Below the pieces are notes generated by a model. The model ran no database searches, was not told the origin of the DNA, and saw nothing but the letters and a program-made list of their open reading frames with translations. The position numbers were made by a program, and so were the translations under genes. Below, one piece after another: positions 8,391-18,200 of a stretch of 64,000 nucleotides of DNA (its first letter is position 1; each line of letters opens with the position of its first letter). The stretch lies in assembly GCA_934120315.1 (NCBI GenBank), contig CAKOTX010000001.1, positions 1-64,000 of the forward strand, read 5' to 3'. The stretch comes from an uncultured Clostridia bacterium. Its GTDB lineage: Bacteria > Bacillota > Clostridia > TANB77 > CAG-508.

Positions 8391-8639
8391 TTATATTAAA
8401 TTTTTAAATTGTACCAAAATGTAAGGTAGAAAAAGTAAAAAAATAAGACTTAATAATAAGCCTGGTACAATTTTTAAAAATTTCGATTTTATTGTTTGTG
8501 ATTTTATAATACAACCAACTATTAGAAAAATAAGTGATAGTATTAGCAAAATCACAAGTAAAAATAAAGTATATTTAAAGCCATAAAATAAAAAAGTTGA
8601 CATTATACTTTCAAAATTATTTATATAATTATTTATCAT
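8391..8639 (-). CDS. Small two-helix membrane protein of the T4SS operon
   Basis: Not recognised. The 82-residue protein starts after AAAGGAG and consists mainly of two long hydrophobic helices (about residues 18-44 and 55-78) joined by a short basic loop. Its place just before the VirB2-like gene suggests a membrane component or accessory of the secretion channel. It lacks a signal-peptidase motif and any CGG codon. Confidence 0.6.
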   Translation of the reverse strand: MINNYINNFESIMSTFLFYGFKYTLFLLVILLILSLIFLIVGCIIKSQTIKSKFLKIVPGLLLSLIFLLFLPYILVQFKNLI

Positions 8640-8653
8640 ATTTTAAAGCTCCT

Positions 8654-9337
8654 TTATGAAGTATCTATATATTTATTTATAATAGATTTTTTATAATAAC
8701 TAAAAAAATCATCTGTATTATGATCCTTGCATATTGAATACAATTTAACTAAATTTTCTCTTTCAAATCTATACATAATATTTTTGAAACTACTATTATA
8801 AATTAAAAACAAAGTATAAATGATTTCTTTTAATTTTAATAAATTAGATTGTTCCATTGTATCTATAATTTTTTTAGGATATATAAATTCAAGTTTTTTT
8901 AAATTAGAATAAAATTCTTTTGAAATTTTATTACTATTATTTATAATTAAAATAAATAAATCATCTATATTATATTTTATATTATTATTGGTGAAATTTT
9001 TTTCGTACCCTCCTGTGAAATTATTTTCGTGGGGTGGTGTGAAAATTTTTTCATACCCTAGTGCATCAGTTAAATATATTTTTCTTTGATAATTATTTTC
9101 TATGATTATTTTTATATAGCCTTTTTCTTGTAATTTAGAAATTGTAAATTGTATAGCTCGAGGAGTACAATTATATAAGTTTGCAAAATAATTATTTGTA
9201 GCAAAACAATATCCTTCTTTATTGCACAAACAAGTAATTTCGCCATATAATAGTTTAGCTTTATCTGTTAAGTCTTTATCATATCGGACTGTTGCCGGTA
9301 TAATAGCATAATAATTACTTTTAATATTTTCATCCAA
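8654..9337 (-). CDS. Helix-turn-helix protein (HTH_36-like), putative replication or transfer regulator
   Basis: A 227-residue protein starting at TTG after AGAGGAG. The N-terminal 100 residues (YAIIPATVRYDKDLTDKAKL, then CTPRAIQFTISKLQEKGYI and a KIYL wing) form a winged helix like those at the N-terminus of plasmid, phage and conjugative-element replication or regulatory proteins. The C-terminal half is AT-rich, Asn/Lys-rich and has no recognisable domain. It is the first large gene inside the right attachment site, so it may control the transfer operon or initiate element replication. The specific role is inference. Confidence 0.65.
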   Translation of the reverse strand: MDENIKSNYYAIIPATVRYDKDLTDKAKLLYGEITCLCNKEGYCFATNNYFANLYNCTPRAIQFTISKLQEKGYIKIIIENNYQRKIYLTDALGYEKIFTPPHENNFTGGYEKNFTNNNIKYNIDDLFILIINNSNKISKEFYSNLKKLEFIYPKKIIDTMEQSNLLKLKEIIYTLFLIYNSSFKNIMYRFERENLVKLYSICKDHNTDDFFSYYKKSIINKYIDTS

Positions 9338-9360
9338 AACCTAACTCCTCTCATAAAAAA

Positions 9361-9453
9361 TTATTCTTCTGACTTTTTTCCAGCCAGTATACAAGCATAT
9401 AAAAAGAGGCTAAGATTAGCCCCCAATATTAGTCCAATTAAAAATTTTAGCAT
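9361..9453 (-). CDS. DUF3789-like 30-residue membrane peptide
   Basis: A short gene with a strong GGAGGTG site. It encodes a single hydrophobic helix beginning MLKFLIGLILGANLSLFLY and ending in a charged tail (GKKSEE). Short proteins of this form (DUF3789) are common in Clostridia conjugative elements; the role is unknown. Length, ribosome site and position upstream of the HTH gene support it as real. Confidence 0.6.
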   Translation of the reverse strand: MLKFLIGLILGANLSLFLYACILAGKKSEE

Positions 9454-9495
9454 ATACAACACCTCCGTAAAACCGATATTTTGAATTTATATTTT

Positions 9496-9548
9496 AGTTG
9501 GCGCAAATGATTTTTTATGCACCAATTTCAAATAAAAATGCACCAACT
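9496..9548. repeat. Three TTGGYGCA / TGCACCAA repeats near the attachment site
   Basis: AGTTGGCGCA (9496-9505) faces TGCACCAA (9518-9525) and TGCACCAACT (9539-9548). They share the TGCACCA core with the tRNA 3' end at 9744-9753. They could be integrase arm sites or operators; the sequence alone does not decide. Confidence 0.45.
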
Positions 9549-9628
9549 TTTTAAACTTTATCAAATTTATTTAATATTTTTCAAACCTCTTTAAACTATT
9601 TTAAATTGTATTTTTTTCTTAAAAAACA

Positions 9629-9657
9629 TTGATTTTTCCTTGAAAGTACGGTATAAT
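9629..9657 (+). promoter_or_regulatory. Sigma-A-like promoter reading toward the tRNA fragment
   Basis: TTGATT, a 17-base spacer and TATAAT. The predicted start (about 9664) reads out through the attachment site. No open gene follows at once, so it may drive a short RNA or a gene in the circular form of the element. Confidence 0.5.
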
Positions 9658-9708
9658 AAGGAAAATTTAGCTATTCAATATTTATAGAGAGTTACGAGGT
9701 GCGTCTTT

Positions 9709-9753
9709 CTCTTAATCTGGCGGTCCTCGGTTCGATTCCGAGATGGTGCACCA
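9709..9753 (+). other. att-like 3' half of a tRNA-Lys(CTT)-type gene
   Basis: Reads as the anticodon loop (CTCTTAA), variable region, a perfect T arm (CTCGG / CCGAG around TTCGATT) and a 3' acceptor strand with encoded CCA (ATGGTGCACCA). The matching 5' acceptor strand and a D arm are absent upstream, and the anticodon stem does not pair. It is therefore a fragment, not a working tRNA. Tyrosine-recombinase elements commonly leave such a fragment at the distal end. Isoacceptor identity rests on the CTT in the loop. Confidence 0.7.
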
Positions 9754-9811
9754 TTCTTAAGAATATCAGTGTCTTTACGGCATTGGTATTTTTTTATGTT
9801 ATAAAAGCCTC

Positions 9812-9840
9812 TAGACAATTAGAGTAAAATATTTTATAAT
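9812..9840 (+). promoter_or_regulatory. Promoter of the toxin-like peptide RNA
   Basis: TAGACA, 17 bases, TATAAT. The start is expected near 9847, about 40 bases before the peptide start codon. Confidence 0.65.
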
Positions 9841-9880
9841 AAAAAAGCCTTTCGCTTAAAGGTAGAAAGGTGGTGAATTT

Positions 9881-9912
9881 GTACAAATGAAAAAATTTCT
9901 TAAATTACTTGC
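9881..9912 (+). repeat. Direct repeat A of the type I toxin-antitoxin-like locus
   Basis: Contains the peptide start codon (ACAAATGAA, then TTTCTTAAATTACT). It is nearly identical to the copy at 10003-10032, which has a small gap in the A-run. The antisense RNA carries the complement of the second copy and could pair here across the start codon. Confidence 0.7.
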
Positions 9913-9955
9913 ATTAATCATTATTCTTAATATATTAAAAGAATTTGATGATTAG
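9887..9955 (+). CDS. Fst/Ldr-like 22-residue toxin peptide
   Basis: A short gene preceded by AAAGGTGGTG encodes MKKFLKLLALIIILNILKEF and two Asp: a basic N-terminus, one hydrophobic helix and an acidic tail. This matches the general form of type I toxin peptides that insert in the membrane. The surrounding architecture (own promoter, direct repeat over the start codon, convergent antisense promoter, shared terminator) mirrors the par/fst locus of enterococcal plasmids. The layout is directly visible; toxicity is inferred. It could instead be a leader peptide, but no gene follows in this orientation. Confidence 0.65.
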   Translation: MKKFLKLLALIIILNILKEFDD

Positions 9956-9964
9956 ACAAAAAAT

Positions 9965-9995
9965 AATCCCTAGACTTGCCCTCTAGGGATTTTTT
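9965..9995. terminator. Bidirectional terminator shared by toxin RNA and antisense RNA
   Basis: Ten-base perfect stem AATCCCTAGA / TCTAGGGATT with a 7-base loop. T-runs follow on both strands. Confidence 0.85.
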
Positions 9996-10002
9996 GTGAA
10001 TC

Positions 10003-10032
10003 TACACAAATGAATTTCTTAAATTACTAGCT
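10003..10032 (+). repeat. Direct repeat B of the type I toxin-antitoxin-like locus
   Basis: Second copy of the repeat (ACAAATGAA, TTTCTTAAATTACT). It lies at the 5' end of the antisense RNA, where it supplies the pairing region. Confidence 0.7.
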
Positions 10033-10044
10033 TAAGCTATATTA

Positions 10045-10073
10045 ATTATAATACTTTTTAGTATCATAGTCAA
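10045..10073 (-). promoter_or_regulatory. Promoter of the antisense RNA
   Basis: Minus-strand TTGACT, 17 bases, TATAAT. It is closer to consensus than the toxin promoter, as expected for an antitoxin RNA made in excess. Confidence 0.75.
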
Positions 10074-10133
10074 TACCTTATTTATTTTATTCTAAAACAT
10101 TTAAAATATCCATTAATTAATAAAACTTATCTT

Positions 10134-11336
10134 TTAATCTAACGTACCTTTAATTTTTACCAATTCCTTTTTTATCGTATTATATGCAGATTGCCCAATT
10201 GTCTGATTCTTGCCACTTTCATAATCAGAAATTGACTTTTCTATATCAAGTATTTTATATCTTCTAACTGTTCCAGTTGCAGATTTATACATATAAATTG
10301 GAATATAATCAACTTTATCTATTGTAATTTTTCCTGTCTCACCATTTTTAGTAATATCTAAATTTAATATAATAGAATTCTTGGTATTTTCTTTTACTTG
10401 TCCAGACATGAAATTTCCTAAAGAATATATTACAAATCCATCTTTTGTTGTTCCATCATCTAATGTTATAGTCCTTTTTTCCATTGGTTGCAATACATGA
10501 GGATGACTTCCTAAAATAATATCTACACCATTTTTGAATAATAATTCTGCTAATTTTTCTTGTTCTTTGTTCTGTTTAGTTTGATATTCTATTCCCCAAT
10601 GCATACTTGTACAAATTATATCTGGATTCTGTTCTTTTGCTAATTCTATTTGTTTTAATATAAGTTCTTCATTTATTAGATTTACTGAATATTCTTTTCC
10701 TGATGGAATTGGAATTCCATTAGTTCCGTATGTGAATGATAGAAATGCTATCTTTATTCCGTTTATCTCTTTTACCAACACAGTTCCTTGCTCTTCTGGA
10801 GATCTACTTGTTCCTGTATGTGCAATTCCAGCAGAATCTAAATAATCTAATGTACTTACTATTCCCTTGTATCCTTTATCTATACAATGATTATTAGCTG
10901 TTGATACAACATCTATTCCTAAATCTTTTAAATTTTCTGCTAGCTCTTCTGGTGTATTAAAAGTAGGATAACTACTATATCCTCTCTCTTTTCCTGCAAA
11001 TGTTGTCTCTAAATTTCCTATTGCTAAATCTGCTGTACTAATATATTCTTTTATATCATCAAATACATAAGAAAAATCATAGTTTCCTGAATTTGCTTGA
11101 TATGCATCATTATATTGTGTATTATGACACATTATATCTCCTATAACAGTCATTTTCATTTTAGAATTCTCTTTAGGCTCTTCTTTTATATTTGCTTCAG
11201 GTTCATTTTGTACTTCTTCTGTTTTGCTTTCTTCTATTGTATTTTCATTTTCTTTGTTTATCTTTTTATCATAGATAAATAATGCTGTACATACAATTAT
11301 TGCAATTAAAATAAAAACTTTAAAAACTTTTTTCAT
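10134..11336 (-). CDS. CapA-family metallophosphatase-like surface protein
   Basis: 400 residues. A membrane helix (about 5-22) and an acidic linker precede a calcineurin-like CapA domain with the family motifs GDIMCHNTQ, GNLETTF, NNHCIDKG, SMHWGIEYQ and GSHPHVLQ. These supply the metal-binding Asp, His and Asn residues. CapA proteins take part in poly-gamma-glutamate capsule systems, but isolated copies such as this one, without capB or capC nearby, have no settled role. The start follows AAAGGAGGAATT. The gene is monocistronic or follows the large surface genes. Confidence 0.85.
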   Translation of the reverse strand: MKKVFKVFILIAIIVCTALFIYDKKINKENENTIEESKTEEVQNEPEANIKEEPKENSKMKMTVIGDIMCHNTQYNDAYQANSGNYDFSYVFDDIKEYISTADLAIGNLETTFAGKERGYSSYPTFNTPEELAENLKDLGIDVVSTANNHCIDKGYKGIVSTLDYLDSAGIAHTGTSRSPEEQGTVLVKEINGIKIAFLSFTYGTNGIPIPSGKEYSVNLINEELILKQIELAKEQNPDIICTSMHWGIEYQTKQNKEQEKLAELLFKNGVDIILGSHPHVLQPMEKRTITLDDGTTKDGFVIYSLGNFMSGQVKENTKNSIILNLDITKNGETGKITIDKVDYIPIYMYKSATGTVRRYKILDIEKSISDYESGKNQTIGQSAYNTIKKELVKIKGTLD

Positions 11337-11390
11337 TTCAATTCCTCCTTTTGTATGAAGATATCATATTTCGACTTTTTTTTCAAGAAA

Positions 11391-11418
11391 AAATCCAACT
11401 CTTTTGAGTTGGATTTTT
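11391..11418 (-). terminator. Terminator of the 11423-15292 surface protein gene
   Basis: AAAAATCCAACTC / GAGTTGGATTTTT stem with a four-base loop directly after the stop codon, followed by a T-run on the minus strand. Confidence 0.85.
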
Positions 11419-11422
11419 CTAA

Positions 11423-14400
11423 CTATGATTTTTTAGATTTCTTTATGTCTTTTCTTATAAACCATGTTCCTATAAGTATAACTACTGCACCTACTAAACC
11501 TGTTATTATATAAGATGTCATATATGTTGTAGTTCCTGTTGGTGGTGTTATTACTATTCTTACTCTGTCATCATCTTGTTGATGTTCACTGCTTAGTGTA
11601 GGAATGTAATTACCTGGTTGATATTCTTTATCTACTTGTTTTCCATTATTAGATTCTTTTATTGTTCTTGCAATTCTTCCATCTAATTCTAGAATTTCAG
11701 TATGATTATCAAATACATAGCTTTCTTCTTGGTTTGCTAATTCTCTTCTTGCATATAATATACTTGTCTTTGTTCCACCATTTGGTTCTACATTTGCGAA
11801 TGTATTTGTAACAAATAATTGTTGTTCTCTTTCTCCTACTGTTTTTTCAACTTCTTCTGCTACATGTCCATTATTCTTTAATGTTGTTGCTGTTATTAAA
11901 GTTGTTCCATCATTTTGATATTTATACCATTCGTCATTGTTATTTTCTCCAGCTGGTGCTTCATTACCAACTCCGCATATTAGTTTTGATGTCATATAAT
12001 CTGCAACTAAGTTTACTGATTTTTTTATTATATCTAATCCAGAATTATCACCATATAAGTAATATTGTGTTCCTTGTGCATAATCATAATCAATTTCGCT
12101 ATAGTTTGTTACTGTAATTGCATACCATACTTCTAGGTTTGCTCCTTGTAATAATTCTTGGTCAATTTCTATTGATAGTAATCTATCTAATGTTTGATAT
12201 GTTGCTCTTTCTCCTACTGCAATTCCAGGTGCTTTAACATAATTTATTTTTTCTGATCTTGGATCTCCATTTATAAGAACTTGACCATTTGCTAATGTTA
12301 CTTTAATTTTAGCTATTGTTTTGTTTATTACAATATTTTCTCTTGGTCTTTCTATAATACCAAAGTCAAATACGTCTAGGCCACTTGTAATTCCTGTATT
12401 ACCATCTTGATCTACTTGTGATGATGTATTTTCTGTAAATTCTACTTGTAATTCAAATGGTTTACTATCTGCATTCATATTTATTTTATCATTATAAGTG
12501 CTATATTTTAAATTATCAATTTTTAGTCTTTCATTTATATCATCTGCTGCTACTGAAATTCCTCTTGATAATTTATTTGATAAATGCCATTTTGTATTTA
12601 CTTCATTTTCTTTCATCATATTAGCGATTAATTCATTTGTAATTATTGTTGATTTGAAGTTTCTAGCATTTACAAAAGTATTTCCTCCATCTAATGTTGT
12701 TCTTATTTGATCTCCATTACCATAAGTATATTCAATTATGTATTTGTCTACAACTAATCCCATACTTGATGAATTTCCTATTGTGAAGTTACCATTTGAA
12801 TCTGTAAATGCTGATGCATCAGCAGTATAAGCTTGACCATTTTGTATGTAATATAATTGCGCTTCTTTTAGATTTCCATCATTATCAACTGTATATAATT
12901 TAGCTTTTACATTTTGAACGCCTTTTTCATTGTTGTCCTTCTTTCCGTTTCCTAATCTTTCTGCATCTCCAGTATTTGCATCTTTATCTTCCCATACATT
13001 TCCTGATATTGTTTTATATACTTTCTTTAAGCATAGTACAAATGATGGTGCTATATCTGTATCATCTTGTAGATTTCTTACATCTAATCTACTATTTGAT
13101 GAATCATAATATACTCCTGCATTTCCTGGTTGTGAGTCAACATCAATACCTGCATAATTATATCCTGTTTTTCCTATAGAACCTGCTGTTTTTATTCCTG
13201 CACATAATGTGTTATCACCATATTGTGTTGAATATTCATAAATTTCAACTACATTATTTAATGTTGCATCTTGTCTTATTAAATCTCTTATTGCTGCTGT
13301 ACTTATATCATATGTTACAAATGTTTCTGCAGAACCTCCTACATCCATTCTCAAGTTCAAATCTCCTGAAATTGATTGTGTATATGTTCCATTTGATCCA
13401 TAATTTGACCATCCACTAGAAACTACTGTATATCTTGAATCACTATATGTTACTAATCTATGTACTGTTGTTCCTAATGTATTTGATTGATTTTTTACTA
13501 CAAATCTATATGTTATTTGTACTCTTAAATCATCTTTATTTGCGTCATTTTTATTTACATATGCAACGTCTGCTGGGTTTATTTCTCTACTATATTTATA
13601 TGTATATTTATTTTGGAATTTAACTGTTGCATCAAATGTGTTTGGATCATCAGTTTGTATTCCTTTATTTCCATATATATATGTATATTCTTGTCCCTTC
13701 ATAGTTACTTTTACATTAGCTATATCTGATGATATTGCTATGTCTGGTTGTTCTCTTTCAAACAATCCTAAGTTAACATTATCTATTACTAGTTTTGTTA
13801 CTGTAGTACTTTGTAGTACATGTCCTCCACAGAATGTTCTGTGATCAAATTTTTGTTCCCAGCTAACTGGTTTTGAATAATCATATTCCCAATCATCTGC
13901 AACTCCATATTTGTTCCATGATTTTGGTTTTGAATAATCTTTTTGCCATCCATTAGGTCTATCATAATCATTTACATAGTGATCTGTTGGATGTGCATAA
14001 TGGATTTCGTCATGAGTTGTTGTCCAGTGTGAATCTTGATTTGAATATGTATATGTTGTTTCTACATTATCTTGAGTTTTTAAAACTGCTCCACTACCAT
14101 GGCAATATACTATTGGTACACTTTCTTTTACATAGCTTTGATATGGATAACTTCTAAAATTGTAAATTACATTTCTTGTATCTGCTCTTAATGTTCCACT
14201 TGTACTTGACCATGGATTAATACGTGTTCTTGCATTATCAAATGAAATTCTCTCATTTTCATTTTCCATTGCTTTAGATGTATCTGTACCATATGGAGAT
14301 GTATTAACTGTTGTATATTTTACTCCATCATATTCAAAGTCTACATATGCTCCGCTATATAATTTATTTATAACAGTCTCATAATCTTCATAAAGTTGGA

Positions 14401-15292
14401 ATACTACATTGCTCTTATAATTTACTTTAATTGTATAATTTCCACTACCATCTGTATATGCACTAGATCCTCCTGCAAATTCGCTTCCGCCACTATCTCT
14501 TAATGTTACTTTTATACCACCTAAGCCTTTATCTCCACTGCCTAATTTTCCATCTATTACGTTACTTTTTCCAGCTGCTCCGTCTACCCAAACTTTACCT
14601 TTTATTTCAATCCATCCATCAACTGTTTGTTCTGGTGGTGGTGTTGGTACATCTGGATTATCTTTTCCATCAGCTGAAACAGCTCTTGGAACTGCAATTA
14701 ATAAGTTTTGTACATTTGAATGTGATATACATTTTAACATATATATATCTACTCCACATTTCTTTGTACTTGCATAGTTAGCTGCAACTTGTGCATAATA
14801 ACTTGCTTGTGAACCTATACCTTTTTTTGCACTATGGTTTAATCCACCTAAAGAAGATAATCCATATTGACTTCCTACTGCACTTACCCAAGTATCCCAA
14901 TAAACATATAATGCTTGTTGTGCTTGTCCATAGTTATTTCCTGATGCTGTATATTTACCATAACCTTTTGATAATGGTCCATTTAATATTGCTGCTAATG
15001 TAGCATTTGCATCACTCTTAACTTCTGCTCCTGCATCATTTTTAGATGATTTTCCTTCAATTTGCACATGATATACAATTTTAAATGTTGCTGGTACATT
15101 TCTTCCTCCTGTTATGTTAAAAAAGCCTTGACTATGTGCTATACAATAAATATCCCCTGCTGCTGACATTGAATTTTCTGATATTGAAAGTACATCTCCA
15201 ACTGAATATGCATCAGCTTTATTATTCATAAATATCAATGAACCAATCATTATTAAAATGAATGCTAGCATTAATTTTATTTTCTTATTCAT
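11423..15292 (-). CDS. Giant surface protein with thioester-like N-domain and SdrD-B domains
   Basis: 1289 residues with a signal peptide (to about residue 28). The N-domain has a possible internal thioester pair: Cys50 in DIYCIAHSQG and Gln125 or Gln126 in QAQQALYVYW. SdrD-type B folds (KVWVDGAAGKSN with GLGGIKVTLRDSG; NVWEDKDANTGD) follow near residues 240 and 740. A Trp-rich triple repeat of the form DY(S/D)(K/R)PxxW lies near 460. A C-terminal membrane helix and basic tail (IITGLVGAVVILIGTWF, then RKDIKKSKKS) end the protein. There is no clear LPXTG. It is likely a cell-surface adhesin or scaffold, probably co-transcribed with the 1600-residue gene upstream (5-base gap). Confidence 0.75.
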   Translation of the reverse strand: MNKKIKLMLAFILIMIGSLIFMNNKADAYSVGDVLSISENSMSAAGDIYCIAHSQGFFNITGGRNVPATFKIVYHVQIEGKSSKNDAGAEVKSDANATLAAILNGPLSKGYGKYTASGNNYGQAQQALYVYWDTWVSAVGSQYGLSSLGGLNHSAKKGIGSQASYYAQVAANYASTKKCGVDIYMLKCISHSNVQNLLIAVPRAVSADGKDNPDVPTPPPEQTVDGWIEIKGKVWVDGAAGKSNVIDGKLGSGDKGLGGIKVTLRDSGGSEFAGGSSAYTDGSGNYTIKVNYKSNVVFQLYEDYETVINKLYSGAYVDFEYDGVKYTTVNTSPYGTDTSKAMENENERISFDNARTRINPWSSTSGTLRADTRNVIYNFRSYPYQSYVKESVPIVYCHGSGAVLKTQDNVETTYTYSNQDSHWTTTHDEIHYAHPTDHYVNDYDRPNGWQKDYSKPKSWNKYGVADDWEYDYSKPVSWEQKFDHRTFCGGHVLQSTTVTKLVIDNVNLGLFEREQPDIAISSDIANVKVTMKGQEYTYIYGNKGIQTDDPNTFDATVKFQNKYTYKYSREINPADVAYVNKNDANKDDLRVQITYRFVVKNQSNTLGTTVHRLVTYSDSRYTVVSSGWSNYGSNGTYTQSISGDLNLRMDVGGSAETFVTYDISTAAIRDLIRQDATLNNVVEIYEYSTQYGDNTLCAGIKTAGSIGKTGYNYAGIDVDSQPGNAGVYYDSSNSRLDVRNLQDDTDIAPSFVLCLKKVYKTISGNVWEDKDANTGDAERLGNGKKDNNEKGVQNVKAKLYTVDNDGNLKEAQLYYIQNGQAYTADASAFTDSNGNFTIGNSSSMGLVVDKYIIEYTYGNGDQIRTTLDGGNTFVNARNFKSTIITNELIANMMKENEVNTKWHLSNKLSRGISVAADDINERLKIDNLKYSTYNDKINMNADSKPFELQVEFTENTSSQVDQDGNTGITSGLDVFDFGIIERPRENIVINKTIAKIKVTLANGQVLINGDPRSEKINYVKAPGIAVGERATYQTLDRLLSIEIDQELLQGANLEVWYAITVTNYSEIDYDYAQGTQYYLYGDNSGLDIIKKSVNLVADYMTSKLICGVGNEAPAGENNNDEWYKYQNDGTTLITATTLKNNGHVAEEVEKTVGEREQQLFVTNTFANVEPNGGTKTSILYARRELANQEESYVFDNHTEILELDGRIARTIKESNNGKQVDKEYQPGNYIPTLSSEHQQDDDRVRIVITPPTGTTTYMTSYIITGLVGAVVILIGTWFIRKDIKKSKKS

Positions 15293-15297
15293 ACAGA

Positions 15298-18200
15298 TTA
15301 CCTCCTTTCCTTTTTAATATTTATGATATTATTTTTTATCATTAATTTAATTGCTACTGCTATTAATATAGTATTAATAATTGCTAATATAACGTACATT
15401 AAAATTGTTCCACCTGTTGATACTGCTATGATAACATCTGCAGAACCCATATCATTTTCTGAAGCTACATTATTATTTGGTGTTGAGTTTACATCTGCTA
15501 TTCCATATTCGTTATATGCATCATAAATTTCTGCTCTATTATTTACTACACCTGTATTTTCTGTTGTCATTGTTTTTGTTAAGATTAACTTAACTTCTTT
15601 TGTTTCTCCTGGATTTATAGGTTCATTTGCTAATTTCTTTGTGTATAAGTTTCCATTTGAAATATACCAATCTGGATTTAGCTCTGAACTAAATGTTAAT
15701 CCATTTGTTAAGTAATCTACTATGTTGCTTACAAATCCTGCTATTTCTCCATTGTTTTTAACTTTTATAGTATATTCTAATACTACCAATGCTCCATCCA
15801 TTTCTTTAGATTTTATTTCAGGTTTTGCAAGTACAGCGTCATTATAATCATATGATTTTGTTCCGCTCTTACTTTGAATTGATACTTTTGTAATATATTT
15901 GTTCAATTCTAAATCAAATATATATTTATCTTTTAAACCAATATTTATGTTGGATATGTTATCTTGTAAATTAATTGTATCTGTTACTGCGTATGTTTTT
16001 TCTTCTCCATCAATTGTAATTGTTTTTAATATTGCTTTTGAATTTATACTATCATCTACGCCTTCTTGCATATAGTATGTTGGTTCGTATTTACTTGTAT
16101 CATATTCAAATAATACTATATAATTTCCATTTGGAATTTTTGTAAATGAATATTCTCCTTTATCATTTGTTGTTGTTTCAATAATGTTTCCATTAGTATC
16201 TTTTAAATAGTTTGATGTAGAAATATCATATATTCTTACTTTTACACCACTTAGCAATTGTTCTGTTGCATCTTTTTGACCATTTCTATCTGAATCTACC
16301 CATGCAACACCATTTATCATATTTTTAATATCTCCAACATAATATCCTCTTAATATATGAGTAACTGTTTGAGATGTGCCTTTGTGAACATCTGCAATTT
16401 CAATATCAACATAATTTGATATAGTCTTAACATCAAATTCTTCTGTTATTGGTTTTACTTTTGCTTTTATTATAATTTTTGATTCATTATTTGCTAAAAC
16501 TTGTACACTATATCTAATTTCATTTGATATAGATGCTGTATAAGTATCTTTATTATTTACTGAATCTGTTGTTTGGAATACTGTTTCACCATTTACAATA
16601 AATTCTTCTATTGCTAAATATTCTGGTACATTATCAATTACTGTTATATATTCATCACTTATTCCTTTATTAGAAACTGTTATATTGTATTGAACTTCGT
16701 CTCCAACTTTAATATATGCTTTATCTTGAGGACTTGTTAATGAAACTGTTGCCTCTGTTGTTAATACATTTTCTTCAAATTTATTTGATCTGTATGTATT
16801 ATTAGAATTGTCTTTTACTTTTGCTATAACACTTACATTGTTTACATCTTTATCAATTTGAACTGCAACTAAGAATATTACTGAACTATTTCCTGATAAT
16901 TCTTTAATTTCCATTGCATCTGTTGCTAATTTTACATTAAAATCTCCATCTAAGAAACTTGTTGTTGTTAAATGGTCATATATCATTTCAATGCTTAAAT
17001 CTTTAACTGTTTCACTTGATAAGTTTTCTACAATAACATTGTATTGTGTATCTGCTCCTGCATATAAATCTTTGCTTAAGTCTATTGCTCTTTTTACTGT
17101 TACTCTTATATTTGAATTTTCAGATTTATTAATTATTTGTGAACTTTCTTTTACTGTTTCTCCACATTTTGCTGTTACTTTATTTGCTATATTATCTGTA
17201 GCTGATTTTACTCTAACTTCATATTCAAATGTATATGTTTCGTTAGAATTCAATTTTTCGATGTTTTTAACTATTTGTTTAACATCTTCTTTTTCTGTGT
17301 AATAAGAAGTTCCTGAATATACATATCCTTCTTCTGGTTCAACATAAACTGTTCCTTCTGGAACTAATGCTTGTGCTTCAACATTTGTTATTGGTTGTAA
17401 TCCAGTATTTTTTACTGTTACTGTATATTTTATTACTTCTCCTACTTTTACTGTAGCATTATTACTTACATCGTCATTTCCAACAGTTGCTTTTAATGTT
17501 GTTTCAATTTTTACTTCAGATTGTGTTTGTAAACCAATTTTTATAGAACTTACTTCTACATTTTTTTCTGTATCTGTATCATATAAAACTTTGTAATCTG
17601 TAAAAGATTGTTTATCTTTTAATAATTGATTTGGTAATTGTGAAATATAAGAGATTTCATAATTACTTTCTACTGGCAATTCTGATAATTTTATTAAATA
17701 TTTTCTTGCATTAGAAACTTCATTTAAATTTGTTTTCCATCCATTTGATGAATTATCAACATTTTCTGTTGCATCTGCATTTTCTGTATAATATATTGTT
17801 GCATTCTCTGCATTCATAGATTTTAATTTTGTTGTTAATGTATTTTCAACATTATCATATTTATTTCCATCTGTTGGTAATATTCCTAAAATTCTTACAT
17901 TCTTTAAGTTAGCTCCTGTACTGTTTATTAAATAAGAATTGAATTCTAGATTTTTTCCAGCATCACTATTTGCAACTTGTGCAATTTGTGTTTCTTCATT
18001 AATTCCACTTATTCCTTCTATATTATAAGTTGGTAAATTATTTACTGTTACTAATCCACTTGGTGCAGCAATACTAATTTCTTTTTCAACTACACCTTTA
18101 TCTGTAGTTCCACCATAGTATTCTGTTGCATTTTCGTTTGTGTATTCCATAACAATTTTATCTTTTTTAGCTGCTGCCATTTTTGATAATGTTATATCTA

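Larger units (their letters stand above)
1..9753. mobile_element. Integrated conjugative-type element, right end (partial)
   Basis: The stretch carries a co-directional block of type IV secretion genes (VirB2, PrgI/VirB3, VirB4, VirB6-like, M23 hydrolase), a sortase and a sortase-type adhesin. At its right end is a 3' half copy of a tRNA gene, which is the usual scar of tRNA-targeted integration. If integration followed the usual rule, the intact tRNA and probably the integrase, relaxase and coupling protein lie left of the window; none is visible here. Outside the tRNA fragment the DNA changes to a toxin-antitoxin-like locus and ordinary chromosomal genes. The boundary at the tRNA fragment is inference; the gene content is directly visible. 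Confidence 0.7.
9960..10038 (-). ncRNA. Antisense RNA (antitoxin-like) convergent with the toxin peptide
   Basis: Predicted from the minus-strand promoter at 10045-10073 to the bidirectional terminator. Its 5' part is complementary to direct repeat B, hence to repeat A over the peptide start codon; its 3' part is the shared hairpin. This is the RNA II arrangement of par-type systems. No transcript evidence is available here. Confidence 0.6.

Noticed and set aside
9664..9753. A complete but unusual tRNA, possibly the decoder for CGGN
   Set aside because: A promoter lies upstream and the T arm and CCA are perfect. However, the 5' acceptor strand does not pair, no D arm forms, the anticodon stem does not pair, and the loop carries CTT rather than CCG. 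A tRNA 3' fragment fits better.
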